Assembly: GCA_011088105.1 (NCBI GenBank)
Contig: JAALKI010000011.1
Span: forward strand, 1 to 64,000
Source: Nitrospirota bacterium
Lineage (GTDB): Bacteria > Nitrospirota > Nitrospiria > Nitrospirales > UBA8639
Direction of reading: 5' to 3'
DNA length: 64,000 nucleotides
Part shown: positions 52,543-62,244 of the stretch, in pieces
Layout: every line of letters starts with the position of its first letter
How positions within the stretch are numbered: the first letter of the stretch is position 1
The notes under the pieces: generated by a model
Told to the model about the DNA's origin: nothing
What the model saw: only the letters and a program-made list of their open reading frames with translations
The model's database searches: none
Made by a program: the position numbers and the translations under genes

Positions 52543-53880
52543 ATGGCTAATCTCATCGTTGTTGGGTCCCAATGGGGTGACGAGGGCAAAGGGAAAATTG
52601 TCGATATCCTGGCCCATGACGCCAATGTGATCGTGCGGTTTCAAGGTGGCTCCAATGCTGGGCACACCGTCGTGACGAGGAAAGGCACGTATGTGTTTCA
52701 CCTCATTCCATCAGGAATTTTAAATCGTGGAAAAATCTGTATCTTGGGAAATGGCGTCGCCATTGATCCTGGTGCGTTGATTGAAGAACTGACCATTCTG
52801 CAGACGCAAGGCGTGAAAATCGGCAAAAATTTAGTGATTAGCCAACGTGCCCACCTGATTCTTCCCTATCACAAAGTGATCGACCATGCGAGCGAACAGG
52901 CAAAAGGCACACGACGTATTGGGACCACCGGCAAGGGTATTGGGCCTGCCTATGCAGATAAAATGGCACGAGTTGGTATTCAGATGGGAGATTTGTTTCA
53001 TCCGACGGTATTTCGGAAAAAAGTCGAAGACAATCTAGTCGAGGTCAACAAGCTCCTGCGCTATGTGTATGGTGTAAAAGGCTATAGTGCCAAAACTATT
53101 TGTCGTGAATATATGGCCTATGCCGATCAGATTGAATCATTTGTGGGTGATGACTCCCTTCTGATTCATAAGGCGATTGATCGAGGACGAAATATCCTGT
53201 TTGAAGGAGCCCAAGGTACACATTTGGATGTAGACCTGGGAACCTATCCTTACGTTACATCATCTAGCGCATGTGCTGGGGGAGCCTGCACCGGTGCGGG
53301 TGTAGGGCCGACAAAGATTGATGGAGTATTGGGTGTCACCAAAGCATATTCCACGCGGGTGGGTAGTGGCCCATTTCCCACGGAACTCTCTGATACCATT
53401 GGGGGCGGGTTGCAAGAGCGAGGCAATGAATTTGGTGCGACGACGGGGCGAGCTCGACGATGTGGATGGTTAGATGCTGTGATCCTTCGATATGCCTCAC
53501 GAGTCAATGGGTTTTCTTCGTTAGCCGTTACCAAGCTCGATGTGTTAGATGGGGCACCATATCTCAAAATTTGTATGGGGTATCGCTATAACGGCAAGCT
53601 CTATCGGGACATGCCAGCGAGCCTGCACATTCTCACAGAATGTGAACCAGTCTACGAAGTCATGCAAGGGTGGGCGGCGTCAACCAGTCATGTCTCCTCA
53701 TACAAACGTCTTCCCGCTGAAGCCAAACGCTATTTGGAAAGAATTGAAGAACTGGCTCAATGTCCCATTGACATGATTTCAACGGGGTCTCGACGAGACC
53801 AGACTATCATCATCCGCAACCCCATGGTGCAAGAAAGCCCGCGAATGAAAGGAGCCAAAGCCATTCGGAGCGCCTCGTAA
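52543..53880 (+). CDS. purA: adenylosuccinate synthetase
   Basis: Makes adenylosuccinate from IMP, aspartate and GTP. Motifs: VVGSQWGDEGKGKIVD (GTP-binding loop with catalytic Asp13), GGSNAGHTVV with catalytic His41, TGKGIGPAYADK, FEGAQGTHLDVDLGTYPYVTSS, TKAYSTRVGSGPFPTEL, GATTGRARRCGWLDAV and the C-terminal STGSRRDQTI. Length 445 aa is normal. It has GAGGAAAGAAGC as ribosome site after the upstream terminator. Confidence 0.97.
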   Translation: MANLIVVGSQWGDEGKGKIVDILAHDANVIVRFQGGSNAGHTVVTRKGTYVFHLIPSGILNRGKICILGNGVAIDPGALIEELTILQTQGVKIGKNLVISQRAHLILPYHKVIDHASEQAKGTRRIGTTGKGIGPAYADKMARVGIQMGDLFHPTVFRKKVEDNLVEVNKLLRYVYGVKGYSAKTICREYMAYADQIESFVGDDSLLIHKAIDRGRNILFEGAQGTHLDVDLGTYPYVTSSSACAGGACTGAGVGPTKIDGVLGVTKAYSTRVGSGPFPTELSDTIGGGLQERGNEFGATTGRARRCGWLDAVILRYASRVNGFSSLAVTKLDVLDGAPYLKICMGYRYNGKLYRDMPASLHILTECEPVYEVMQGWAASTSHVSSYKRLPAEAKRYLERIEELAQCPIDMISTGSRRDQTIIIRNPMVQESPRMKGAKAIRSAS

Positions 53881-53964
53881 CCCATCCGCATCAGGCATGG
53901 ACCGTGCGTCCAACGCTGTCATTTGACAAGGTTTGTAGGGGGTTGTTAGCATCCGCAGTTCGGT

Positions 53965-54040
53965 GAGCCGCTAGCTCAGTTGGTAGAGCATCGCCCTTTT
54001 AAGGCGAGGGTCGTGCGTTCGAGCCGCACGCGGCTCACCA
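53965..54040 (+). tRNA. tRNA-Lys (TTT)
   Basis: Acceptor GAGCCGC pairs fully with GCGGCTC; D-stem GCTC/GAGC; anticodon stem TCGCC/GGCGA around CTTTTAA (anticodon TTT); T-stem GTGCG/CGCAC around TTCGAGC. CCA is encoded at 54038-54040. Confidence 0.93.
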
Positions 54041-54174
54041 GTCTTTTCAAGGGGTTAAGACGATTTCCCCTCCGGCCATTCTTCCTCTACAATGGAGTGC
54101 AGGTAACTTTTTGCTTTTCCTTGGCCAAGCCTTCCACTAAAGTGCATTGAAACTTTCAACAAGAGGGGCCGCTT

Positions 54175-55821
54175 ATGCAGAAGTGGATTCATCAATCCAT
54201 TGTTGCTCTGGGTATATCGGCCTTCTTAATGGTAGCAACAGCAGCTTTTGCCGATGATGACGATGCTTGTTGTGAAAAGATCCACGATTTTGGTCAATCA
54301 GTAGAAAAGCTTCTCCAATCGCTCTCTCAGCCGCTTTTCGGCATTGAAAAACCGCTACAATCGTCTGCCAGTACGGAGACCGTGATGTCACGTGAGCCAG
54401 ACCAAAGCGCCAATGATCGGCAGTTGTTGGCAAAAGGGTTGAAGGCCGAGTTCGTAGCCAGGAACGTGGCCTTCAGAGCTGATATGATTGCGTTTTGGCC
54501 TGATGATCTGAACTATACGCATCTCATTCTTTGTATCGAAGGAGAACGGATTCCGAATGGTGCAGGTCATGACATGGGAGTAAATCCGAGCATTCAGCGC
54601 GTGAATGTCATGACCGGCAAGGTTGAGACTGTTCTCTTGGGTATGAATCACTGTGATGGTATCCGTGCCACGCAATGGGGGACGGTGCTGGCCACCGAAG
54701 AAACGAAGGATGGTGCCGCATATGAGATTCTCCATCCACTCGATACGACTGGGCATTGGATTGCAAATCGGGCGTCTCCTGGAGAAGCTGCAGACATCCG
54801 AACAGCTTTGAACGGAGCTGTGGCGAGCGCAAACGTTGTGAAGCGGACCGCATTGGTGACCCAAGCTTGGGAAGGTCTGGACGTGCTTGACAACGGCGTT
54901 GTTCTTGCCGGTAATGAGTTACGCCCTGATGAGGATCATGACGGTGGCGCGATCTTCCGTTTCGTGCCAACGATCTTCTACCCGTGTCAGGGAGCACCGG
55001 TCCGTCCAGGGCTGCTCTGTGACAATACAATCGATGATCTCAACGATTCCCCTCTAAGATCTGAGCAGAATTATGCCTTGTTCATCGTTTGCAGCAAGAA
55101 GGATGATTATGGACAAGGGTGCGAGTATGGTCCCGGGGGTCGCTGGGTTGAGGTGAATGCCGTGACCGCTCGAGCCGATGCCAGTGCCAATGGTGCCACT
55201 GGCTACTGTCGGCCTGAAGATCTCCATGTCGACACCACTTACGGTGAATTCAACGGTGGAGAAGGAATTCGTTGGGGTTGGACCAACACCTGCGGTGGTG
55301 AGGGAGAGATGCTTTTTGTTGAAGAAGGCGTGGCTGCGTTGGATGCTCAAAATCATGTCACACGCAAAATTGGTGGAACAGTCAAAAAGATCAATTTCTT
55401 CTCTGCCGATGGCATTCATGTCACAGCCGCCACCGTGACTCGATTTATCGAAGGTGACGCAGAAATGAATGGACACGACAATCTAGCCATTCAACCCATC
55501 ACGGGCAATGTATATATCATCGAAGGCGATCAATTCGGGGATGTGTGGGCGTGCCTGCAAGATGGTAAAGATCGTGATCAGGCGAACGACGGATGCGTGA
55601 GAATCCTATCGGTTCGCGATCCCGATGCGGAGGCGACCGGTTTTATCTTTGACGGGACGGGGCAGGTGGCGTTCTACAATATTCAGCATGGTCAGCAGCA
55701 TCCTGCGTTGTTAGATCCTGTTTCTAACCCAACGCCTGGTGAGGTTGGATTCACGGATGATCTTGTGAAAATTACAGGGTTCACGATAGTAAAAAAACGC
55801 CACCACCATCATGGTGACTAA
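54175..55821 (+). CDS. PhoX/DUF839-like secreted protein (548 aa)
   Basis: A probable secreted alkaline-phosphatase-like beta-propeller (PhoX/DUF839). Residues 1-26 are a signal peptide (IVALGISAFLMVATAAFA). The mature part starts with a short acidic and double-cysteine segment (DDDDACCEK). Propeller features: GLKAEFVARNVAF, WGTVLATEE, GLDVLDNGVVLAGNELRPDEDHDGGAIFRFVP, GHDNLAIQPITGNVYIIEGDQFGDVWACLQDG and ATGFIFDGTGQVAFYNIQHGQQHP, the usual closing blade. It ends in a histidine-rich tail (RHHHHGD). Whether calcium/iron ligands of PhoX are all kept is unclear. Its last 270 bases recur at 63014. Confidence 0.75.
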   Translation: MQKWIHQSIVALGISAFLMVATAAFADDDDACCEKIHDFGQSVEKLLQSLSQPLFGIEKPLQSSASTETVMSREPDQSANDRQLLAKGLKAEFVARNVAFRADMIAFWPDDLNYTHLILCIEGERIPNGAGHDMGVNPSIQRVNVMTGKVETVLLGMNHCDGIRATQWGTVLATEETKDGAAYEILHPLDTTGHWIANRASPGEAADIRTALNGAVASANVVKRTALVTQAWEGLDVLDNGVVLAGNELRPDEDHDGGAIFRFVPTIFYPCQGAPVRPGLLCDNTIDDLNDSPLRSEQNYALFIVCSKKDDYGQGCEYGPGGRWVEVNAVTARADASANGATGYCRPEDLHVDTTYGEFNGGEGIRWGWTNTCGGEGEMLFVEEGVAALDAQNHVTRKIGGTVKKINFFSADGIHVTAATVTRFIEGDAEMNGHDNLAIQPITGNVYIIEGDQFGDVWACLQDGKDRDQANDGCVRILSVRDPDAEATGFIFDGTGQVAFYNIQHGQQHPALLDPVSNPTPGEVGFTDDLVKITGFTIVKKRHHHHGD

Positions 55822-55830
55822 GTCAGGAAA

Positions 55831-55914
55831 GGGGTCAAGCCTATATTACAATGTGTAATATTGGTCATCCGCCTCGAAAAACGAAATCAATACATGACTT
55901 AATAGTCTTGACTC
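55831..55914. repeat. MITE-like repeat A (84 bp) with terminal inverted repeats
   Basis: Ends GGGGTCAAGCCTAT and (reversed) GGAGTCAAGACTAT form imperfect terminal inverted repeats. The interior shares CGAAAAACGAAATCAATA and overall pattern with repeat B at 57404-57487, which is also 84 bp. It sits ten bases after the PhoX-like gene and about 155 bases before the helicase. Confidence 0.7.
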
Positions 55915-56068
55915 CTCTTTTGAAGGAAGACTTGTGTTTGCTCTTTCTTCTTCGTAATGTTTTTTTGCCTGTCTAATCATTTCCAAGTAGACTGGGACAC
56001 AGTTCGAGATCAGAATCATCCACCCCTGCTGTGCCAAATCTGATGAGAAGAAGACGTATAGAAACGCC

Positions 56069-57334
56069 ATGAAGTTTGAAAAATATCCCATTTCAGATGC
56101 TTTGAAAAACAACCTGTCCCGACTCGGGTTTGTCAGAACAACGGACATCCAATTTAAAGCCATGCCCTCGATCATGGCGGGGGAAGATGTCCTGGCCATC
56201 GCCCAAACAGGAACGGGAAAAACGGCCGCATTTGCCATCCCTATCATCAATCAGATCGACCAGTGGAAAAGGAGCCAACGCACCAATGGCATCCAATGTA
56301 TTGTCATGGTGCCGACGCACGAACTGGCGATGCAAATTGGAGAGGTCTTTGCCCAGCTTTCCAAAAAGACCAAGGTCAAGGCGTTTGCCATGTATGGCGG
56401 CGTTGAGCAGGACCCGCAGATACAAACACTTCAGAAGGGCATCGATGTGCTCATTACGACACCCGGCCGACTGTTTGATCTGATCAGTCAGGGGTTTGTG
56501 CTGCTGGACCGAGTACAAACCCTGGTGTTGGATGAAGCCGATCACATGCTCGATCTCGGATTTATTAGAGATATTCATGCGATCAAAACCAAGCTGCCCC
56601 ACAGACATCAAACACTCTTTTTCTCAGCAACAATAAATGCCGACATCAAAAAACTGGCGTATTCTCAGGTGAGAAAATCGGCGATCCGGATTCAAATCTC
56701 GCCGGACAATCGTGTCTCCAAAAATGTCTCGCACTATGTGATGTTCGTGGAAATGGATGATAAACGGTTTTTCCTGGAGCGGTTCCTGACCGATAATCCT
56801 GAGAGCCGGGTGATCGTGTTTGTCCGGACGCGAGTGCGCGCTGAACGGGTCGCCAAGGCAATGGGTCGTGTTGGGATAGAAACACTGACGATTCATGGGG
56901 AAAAGGATCAGTGTGACCGGGCTGAGGTGATGAACGCCTTTAAAGCAGGGGCCTGTCAGATATTAATCGCCACAGATGTCAGCGCACGCGGCATCGACAT
57001 TCCGGATGTTCATTTTGTGCTGAACTATGACTTGCCGGATAAGGCCGAAAACTACGTGCATCGTGTGGGAAGAACCGGGCGTGGTGTTAAAAAGGGGATC
57101 GCGATATCGTTCTGCAGCAAAGAAGAAAAGCCACGGCTTGAGGAGATTCAAGGGTTTTTAGATCAAGAGATCGATGTCATCAAACTCACGAAAAAGGATT
57201 ACGCCTTTACGGTGACACATCCTAGCACGGAACCCAGCTTGGAGGAGTTGCTAAAAGAAATGGAGCAGGATGAGGAAGAGAAAAGAGAAAAAAAGAAAAA
57301 AAGAAAACCGCAAAAGAGAAAGAAATTGGCCTGA
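56069..57334 (+). CDS. DEAD-box RNA helicase (421 aa)
   Basis: An ATP-dependent RNA helicase. Motifs in order: TDIQFKAMPSIMAGEDVLAIAQTGTGKTAAFAIP (Q motif and Walker A), PTHELAMQ, TTPGRL, LDEADHMLDLGF (DEAD), FSATIN, VIVFVRTR, ATDVSARGIDIPDV and HRVGRTGR. The C-terminal extension is acidic then lysine-rich (EKKKKRKPQKRKK), as in RhlE/CsdA-like helicases, and probably helps bind RNA. Such helicases often act at low temperature or in ribosome assembly. The gene is flanked on both sides by MITE-like repeats (55831-55914 and 57404-57487). Confidence 0.95.
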   Translation: MKFEKYPISDALKNNLSRLGFVRTTDIQFKAMPSIMAGEDVLAIAQTGTGKTAAFAIPIINQIDQWKRSQRTNGIQCIVMVPTHELAMQIGEVFAQLSKKTKVKAFAMYGGVEQDPQIQTLQKGIDVLITTPGRLFDLISQGFVLLDRVQTLVLDEADHMLDLGFIRDIHAIKTKLPHRHQTLFFSATINADIKKLAYSQVRKSAIRIQISPDNRVSKNVSHYVMFVEMDDKRFFLERFLTDNPESRVIVFVRTRVRAERVAKAMGRVGIETLTIHGEKDQCDRAEVMNAFKAGACQILIATDVSARGIDIPDVHFVLNYDLPDKAENYVHRVGRTGRGVKKGIAISFCSKEEKPRLEEIQGFLDQEIDVIKLTKKDYAFTVTHPSTEPSLEELLKEMEQDEEEKREKKKKRKPQKRKKLA

Positions 57335-57640
57335 GGGCTCGCCAAAGAATACGAAGCAATCGCAATGTTGGTGACCTGAGGACCAGTTTCCCGCTCAGTC
57401 AATGGGGGCAAGCTTATTTTGCAATGCGTAAATCGGCCATCACCTTCGAAAAACGAAATCAATATATAACTAAATAGCCTTGCCCCCTTTACATGGTACT
57501 CCTGCGTGACCACAATGAAATTGTGACTTCTGTGACAGAACATCACGTTTTTGCAGCGAGGAACGCTGATGCCATCTCCCATCGAGTATTTCTGACAGCG
57601 ATGGCTATCCCTATTCGTCCATCTGATTGCGAGACCACAC
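57335..57640. other. intergenic region containing repeat B
   Basis: Apart from the MITE-like repeat (57404-57487), nothing gene-like is seen. The region after it should contain the promoter of the Sel1-repeat gene. Confidence 0.4.
57404..57487. repeat. MITE-like repeat B (84 bp)
   Basis: Ends GGGGGCAAGCTTATTT and (reversed) GGGGGCAAGGCTATTT form near-perfect 16-base terminal inverted repeats. The interior carries CGAAAAACGAAATCAATA as in repeat A, same length and orientation. Located 70 bases after the helicase stop codon. Confidence 0.75.
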
Positions 57641-58420
57641 ATGAGCGAGAATGCTGAGTTTGTAAAGGGCGTGAAAGCGTATGAAGAGGGGGACTACGCC
57701 ACCGCGCTCCTTCTGTTCAGACAACTGGCTGACCAAGGATATGCCGCGGCCCAGCACGATCTCGGTGTGATGTATGCGAATAGAGTGGGGGTGCCCCAAA
57801 ACTATCAGGAAGCCGCGCAGTGGTTTCACCGTGCTGCTGCGCAAGGGCATGCCTGTGCCCAGCACGCACTGGGTATCATGTATAAAAAGGGGGAAGGGGT
57901 GCCTCAAGATGCGGAGGCCGCGGTGTCCTGGTGGAGACGGGCGGCTGAACAGGGTCATGTTGATGCCCAGAGCAATCTGGGTGTGATGTTCCACAGGGGA
58001 GAAGGAGTGCCTCAGGACTATCTGGAAGCGGTCAGGTGGTATCACCGTGCGGCTGAGCAGGGATATGCGGATGCTCAGAGCAATCTGGGTGTCATGTACC
58101 ACAGGGGAGAGGTGGTGGCTCAGGACTATCTGGAAGCGGTCAAGTGGTATCAGCGTGCGGCTGAGCAGGGACATGCTTTTGCCCAGAGTAATCTGGGTGT
58201 GATGTACGCCAAAGGCGCAGGAGTTCCCCAAGACTATGCCCGTGCCCATATGTGGTTCAACATTGCGGCATCATCAGGAAAGGGCTATGCGCGGGAGATT
58301 AGAGCCGACGCGAGAAAGATGAGAGGGGAAGTTGAAAAGAAAATGTCTGCTGCTCAAATCACCGACGCCGAACAACTCGCACAAGAATGTATCAAGAAGA
58401 ACTACAAAGGGTGCTGCTGA
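57641..58420 (+). CDS. Sel1-repeat protein (259 aa)
   Basis: A chain of at least five Sel1-like (TPR-related) repeats of 36 residues, each ending in a form of AAEQGH-ADAQSNLGVMY-GVPQD. Such proteins are protein-binding scaffolds, often linked to stress or secretion. Two of the repeats (58011-58118 and 58119-58226) are nearly identical at the DNA level, implying a recent duplication. No signal peptide is apparent; the C-terminus is a charged helix ending CC. The start is ATG at 57641 with a weak ribosome site. Confidence 0.88.
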   Translation: MSENAEFVKGVKAYEEGDYATALLLFRQLADQGYAAAQHDLGVMYANRVGVPQNYQEAAQWFHRAAAQGHACAQHALGIMYKKGEGVPQDAEAAVSWWRRAAEQGHVDAQSNLGVMFHRGEGVPQDYLEAVRWYHRAAEQGYADAQSNLGVMYHRGEVVAQDYLEAVKWYQRAAEQGHAFAQSNLGVMYAKGAGVPQDYARAHMWFNIAASSGKGYAREIRADARKMRGEVEKKMSAAQITDAEQLAQECIKKNYKGCC

Positions 58421-58907
58421 CTTTGAGAAGGTCTTGGAGAAAAAGCGGACGCTTCCCTTTTGGCAGGTCCATTGTGGGTTGGGGGTCTGTTTGAAATGTA
58501 TAACTCTTGTGAGGCTTCGCGGATGGCGGTGATATTCACGCAGTTATTCTTCTAATTATGGAGGAATAGGAATTTCAAAAGGCCTTTTTGAGTAGAGGGT
58601 AAACTAACAAAGAACCCGTTGAGGGATCAAACCCCAGACTTTGCTGTCTGACATGGGGGCCTTTCCCCTGCGAGACGGGCCTGAGCGGCTCTTATGACAT
58701 GGATCATGCCACGCCGTGTGCTCCTTGGTGGCTTGGTCATGGGGTCGGGTCTTGATCAAATATCTTTTTAGAATTTTAATATATTCAATCAAGACTTGCC
58801 CCTTCCTCATTCCATCCATTACAACATGTGATGGGCCGGTTCAAGCCTTACTTGAATCTTGATCAACAAGAATCTCCACTTTTTAATTGACGAAGAAGGT
58901 CATCAGC
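58421..58907. other. intergenic region containing repeat C
   Basis: Besides the palindromic repeat at 58741-58802, nothing gene-like is evident. The last 100 bases should hold the promoter of the S4-domain gene. Confidence 0.4.
58741..58802. repeat. MITE-like repeat C (62 bp palindromic element)
   Basis: Left end GGGGTCGGGTCTTGATCAAATAT and reversed right end GGGGCAAGTCTTGATTGAATAT pair for about 22 bases, around an AT-rich centre. The GGGG(C/T)AAG-type ends are like those of repeats A and B, but the interior differs, so it may be a related subtype. Confidence 0.65.
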
Positions 58908-59210
58908 ATGGATAACAACGCTACGCCTTCAGTTGAGGAAGAATCGCTTGCATTTCGAGACGTGGAAATTTCTCACGAGCCCATTGAGCTCTATAAAATA
59001 TTGAAGTTCGAAAATATGGTCGAAAGTGGTGGCGAAGCGAAGGCTGCGGTTGCTGCGGGGCATGTTTTACTCAATGGGAAAGTCGAAACTCAAAAGCGAA
59101 AGAAAATTATGAGCGGTGATATTATAGAGTTTGCTGAAGAAAAAATTCGAATCCACCTCTCACCAACGAGTGATCAGGAGAATCATGACGTCACAGGGAC
59201 ACAGACATGA
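58908..59210 (+). CDS. S4-domain RNA-binding protein (YbcJ-like)
   Basis: A 100-residue protein made mainly of an S4 RNA-binding domain: PIELYKILKFENMVESGGEAKAAVAAGHVLLNGKVETQKRKKIMSGDIIEF. This matches YbcJ-type S4 proteins, which bind structured RNA, perhaps ribosomal. The ATG at 58908 follows GAAGG; 58887 is the frame's first start but lacks a site. It overlaps the DUF1456 gene by four bases, so the two are made together. Confidence 0.88.
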   Translation: MDNNATPSVEEESLAFRDVEISHEPIELYKILKFENMVESGGEAKAAVAAGHVLLNGKVETQKRKKIMSGDIIEFAEEKIRIHLSPTSDQENHDVTGTQT

Positions 59211-59695
59211 CCAATAACGATTGCTTGCGTCGCATTCGCTACATCCTGGATTTTGGTGATTCCAAAATGATTGATGTTTTTGCTCAAGCTGATCAGATCG
59301 TGACACGAGAAGAGGTCAGTGCGTGGTTAAAAAAAGATGATGATGAAGATTACGTGGCTCTTCGTGACACCATGTTCGCCACGTTTTTGAATGGGTTGAT
59401 TAACGATCGGCGTGGCAAAAAAGATGGCGCGCAGCCTAAACCAGAAAAACGACTGAGCAATAATATCATTGTTGTGAAACTGAAAATCGCCTTCAATTTA
59501 CAAGCCGATGACATCTTGTCAATTTTGGCCTTGGCTGATTTGCAAATTAGCAAGCATGAGCTGAGTGCCTTATTTCGCAGACCGGACCACAAACACTATC
59601 GCACCTGCAAAGACCAAATCTTGCGGAATTTCTTAAAAGGCCTTCAACTGAAGTATCGCAAAGAAATTGATCCCGATGAAGTAGAAGAATCTTGA
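59207..59695 (+). CDS. DUF1456 (YehS) protein
   Basis: Two DUF1456 repeats, each about 65 residues: NDCLRRIRYILDFGDSKMIDVFAQAD-EVSAWLKKDDDEDY, then NNIIVVKLKIAFNLQADDILSILALADLQISKHELSALFRRPDHKHYR. The family (YehS in E. coli) has no known biochemical role. It overlaps the S4 gene by four bases. Ends in an acidic tail. Confidence 0.92.
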   Translation: MTNNDCLRRIRYILDFGDSKMIDVFAQADQIVTREEVSAWLKKDDDEDYVALRDTMFATFLNGLINDRRGKKDGAQPKPEKRLSNNIIVVKLKIAFNLQADDILSILALADLQISKHELSALFRRPDHKHYRTCKDQILRNFLKGLQLKYRKEIDPDEVEES

Positions 59696-59881
59696 TGGAT
59701 ACTCGGTGAGCGATCTGAGCGGCTGTTGTAACCCTCTACCTCCCTACCCCCACGCCAGAACGCTTCGGCGCGCCGGTAGGTCCTTACAAAGGAGGGGAAT
59801 ACAAACCGCCAGAATTCACCCACACAATTTGGAGAAGAGCTCTTTTTTAATACCGCCTTGCAACGTTCAACGTGCGTGGAG

Positions 59882-60754
59882 TTAACGCAGCAACAATGTG
59901 GGGATTTTGGCTGAACGCAATAAGTCTGAGGTTTTACTGCCGAACAGCAAGCTGCGAAGGGGGGAATGGCTGTATGCGCCCATGATGAGCATATCGATTC
60001 CCTGCTCTTGGACGGCCTTGGCAATGACGCTCTCCGCGTCGCCGGGTATCAGGGATGCTGTGACGTCAAAGTCTGCGGCCTCCAAGGTAGTCTTGGCCCA
60101 TTCCAGTTGTTTAGAAGCGTTCTGACTTTCTTTTCCTGACATCAGCAGATGCACAGGAAGACCTCGAAAGAGTGGGCTCTTCGCCACCATTTCCACGCCT
60201 CGTTGGGTCACGATGCCACCATCAAACGCGATCATCACCCGGTTCGGTTCTGTAAAGTCATCGGTCACGGCGAGAATCGGTTTGTTGAGCGCTCGCACGA
60301 CCCGTTCGACATTGCGCCCCAGGTCACGTTGAGTCGCCTCGGCTGATTCACCACGGCGACCTAGCACAAACAAACGCACGCCTTTTTCCTGCTCCACCAA
60401 GGTCTCGACCAGAACACCATAGCGCTGACGGACATCGGGAGACTCGACCCCCGCTTCAATGGCTCGCTCACGCAAACGGTTGAGAAAGAGGCGGCCTCGT
60501 TCACGCACCACCTTGCTACGGGATTCATCCTCATTGGAGAGTTTGTTCAACAGAACTTCTTCCGCGTCAATCCCGATGGTTCCGCTATGATCATTGCCGG
60601 TGGCAATCTCAGGATGCCGATCGATGATATGCAGGAATTCTAGCGGTGCCTCCATGCGGCGTGCCGCCCAGGTCGCATAGTCGGCGACATAATCCGCAAA
60701 ATGCGATTGATCGACGCATGCCAGCACGTTCTTTTCGTTCGTCAGCAGATACAT
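59882..60754 (-). CDS. universal stress protein with two Usp domains (290 aa)
   Basis: Two tandem UspA domains. The second carries MIAFDGGIVTQRGVEMVAKSPLF near residue 170 and the nucleotide-binding ending IDMLIMGAYSHSPLRSLLFGSKTSDLLRSAKIPTLLLR, the G-2x-G-9x-G(S/T) type. The first domain has NVLACVDQSHFADYVADYATWAARR and RLFVLGRRGESAEATQRDLGRNVERVVRALNKPILAV. It ends just before the SulP gene, both minus strand, five bases apart. UspA proteins often accompany SulP transporters, suggesting regulation. Confidence 0.92.
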   Translation of the reverse strand: MYLLTNEKNVLACVDQSHFADYVADYATWAARRMEAPLEFLHIIDRHPEIATGNDHSGTIGIDAEEVLLNKLSNEDESRSKVVRERGRLFLNRLRERAIEAGVESPDVRQRYGVLVETLVEQEKGVRLFVLGRRGESAEATQRDLGRNVERVVRALNKPILAVTDDFTEPNRVMIAFDGGIVTQRGVEMVAKSPLFRGLPVHLLMSGKESQNASKQLEWAKTTLEAADFDVTASLIPGDAESVIAKAVQEQGIDMLIMGAYSHSPLRSLLFGSKTSDLLRSAKIPTLLLR

Positions 60755-60759
60755 TTCTC

Positions 60760-62244
60760 TCAGTGCCCCATCACCTGTTCAACCGCATCGGGTTTATCAT
60801 GGACGGCAAAGCGATCGATCATGGTTGCGCTGGCTTCGTTCAGCCCGATCACGTCGACTTCTGTCCCTTCACGACGAAACTTGATGATGACTTTGTCTAA
60901 CGCGCTGACTGCGGTGAGATCCCAGAAGTGGGCACGGCTGACATTGATCTGCACTTTTTCGATCACTTCCTTGAAATCGAAGGAATGGACAAACCGTTCT
61001 GCCGAGGCAAAGAAGACCTGTCCTGTCACGGTGTAGATACGCAGTCGGCCTTTATCCGCGGACTTCCGCCCAATATGTAAGATCCGCCCGACGTTGTGGG
61101 CAAAGAAGAATCCAGACAACAGCACCCCAACCAGCACGCCTTTGGCCAAATCATGAGTCGCCACCACCACGACCACCGTTGCGATCATGACCACACTGGA
61201 GCTTTTCGGATGTTCACGTAAATCGCGAATCGAGGACCACTTGAAAGTCCCAATCGACACCATGATCATCACCGCCACTAAGACGGCCATCGGAATATGC
61301 GCCACCCAGTCACCGATATATACCACCATCAGCAGCAGGAATATACCGGCCGCTAATGTCGACAGCCGCCCACGGCTACTGGACTTCACGTTAATGACGG
61401 ACTGCCCGATCATGGCACATCCCGCCATCCCACCAATAAAGCCAGAAAAGATATTGGCGATTCCCTGCCCCATACATTCACGGTTCTTGTTGCTCGATGA
61501 ATCCGTGAGGTCATCAACAATCGATGCCGTCATCATGGACTCTAGCAGCCCGACCACGGCTAACGTCGCCGATACGGGCAAAATGATTTGCAGAGTTTCC
61601 CAGGTCAGCGGCACATCCGGCAGAAGGAATATCGGAAGACTGTCTGGAAGTGGACCCAAGTCGCCTACCGTGCGGATGTCCCACCCCAACCCCATAGACA
61701 CCGCAGTCAATCCCACGATAGCCACGAGTGGAGACGGCATGCTCTTGGTGATATAGGGAAAGAGGTAAATAATACCCAAGCCAGCTACCACCATCACATA
61801 CACCTGCCATGTCATTCCGATCAGTTCTGGGAGTTGCGCCATAAAAATCAGAATAGCCAGTGCATTGACGAAACCGGTGATGACGGAATGCGATACAAAC
61901 CGCATCAAGGAGCCAAGCCGGAACCAGCCCGCGAGAATTTGCAGCACCCCGGTCAGAACTGTGGCGGCCAGCAAATATTGCAACCCGTAATCTTTGACCA
62001 ATGTGACCATGAGCAGCGCCATCGCACCTGTGGCGGCTGAAATCATGCCTGGCCGACCACCGGCAAAAGCGATGACCGTGGCCATACAAAACGAGGCGTA
62101 GAGCCCCACCTTGGGGTCAAGCCCGGCGATGCTGGAAAACGCAATCGCTTCAGGGATCAATGCCAATGCGACGACAAGGCCCGCGAGCAAATCGTTTCGG
62201 ACATTCATCAGCCCACGAATTTTATCCACCATCTCATTTACCAT
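60760..62244 (-). CDS. SulP-family anion transporter with STAS domain (494 aa)
   Basis: A multi-span SulP/SLC26 transporter for sulfate, bicarbonate or related anions, with a cytoplasmic STAS domain at the end. Features: [37 protein letters not shown] (conserved first membrane helix), [61 protein letters not shown], then [35 protein letters not shown]. About 11-14 membrane helices are expected. The substrate (perhaps bicarbonate in an autotroph) is a guess. Co-oriented with the Usp gene. Confidence 0.93.
   Translation of the reverse strand: MVNEMVDKIRGLMNVRNDLLAGLVVALALIPEAIAFSSIAGLDPKVGLYASFCMATVIAFAGGRPGMISAATGAMALLMVTLVKDYGLQYLLAATVLTGVLQILAGWFRLGSLMRFVSHSVITGFVNALAILIFMAQLPELIGMTWQVYVMVVAGLGIIYLFPYITKSMPSPLVAIVGLTAVSMGLGWDIRTVGDLGPLPDSLPIFLLPDVPLTWETLQIILPVSATLAVVGLLESMMTASIVDDLTDSSSNKNRECMGQGIANIFSGFIGGMAGCAMIGQSVINVKSSSRGRLSTLAAGIFLLLMVVYIGDWVAHIPMAVLVAVMIMVSIGTFKWSSIRDLREHPKSSSVVMIATVVVVVATHDLAKGVLVGVLLSGFFFAHNVGRILHIGRKSADKGRLRIYTVTGQVFFASAERFVHSFDFKEVIEKVQINVSRAHFWDLTAVSALDKVIIKFRREGTEVDVIGLNEASATMIDRFAVHDKPDAVEQVMGH

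Noticed and set aside
55846-56250. 134-codon minus frame over the helicase start
   Set aside because: Most is the antisense of the helicase gene and part lies in repeat A.
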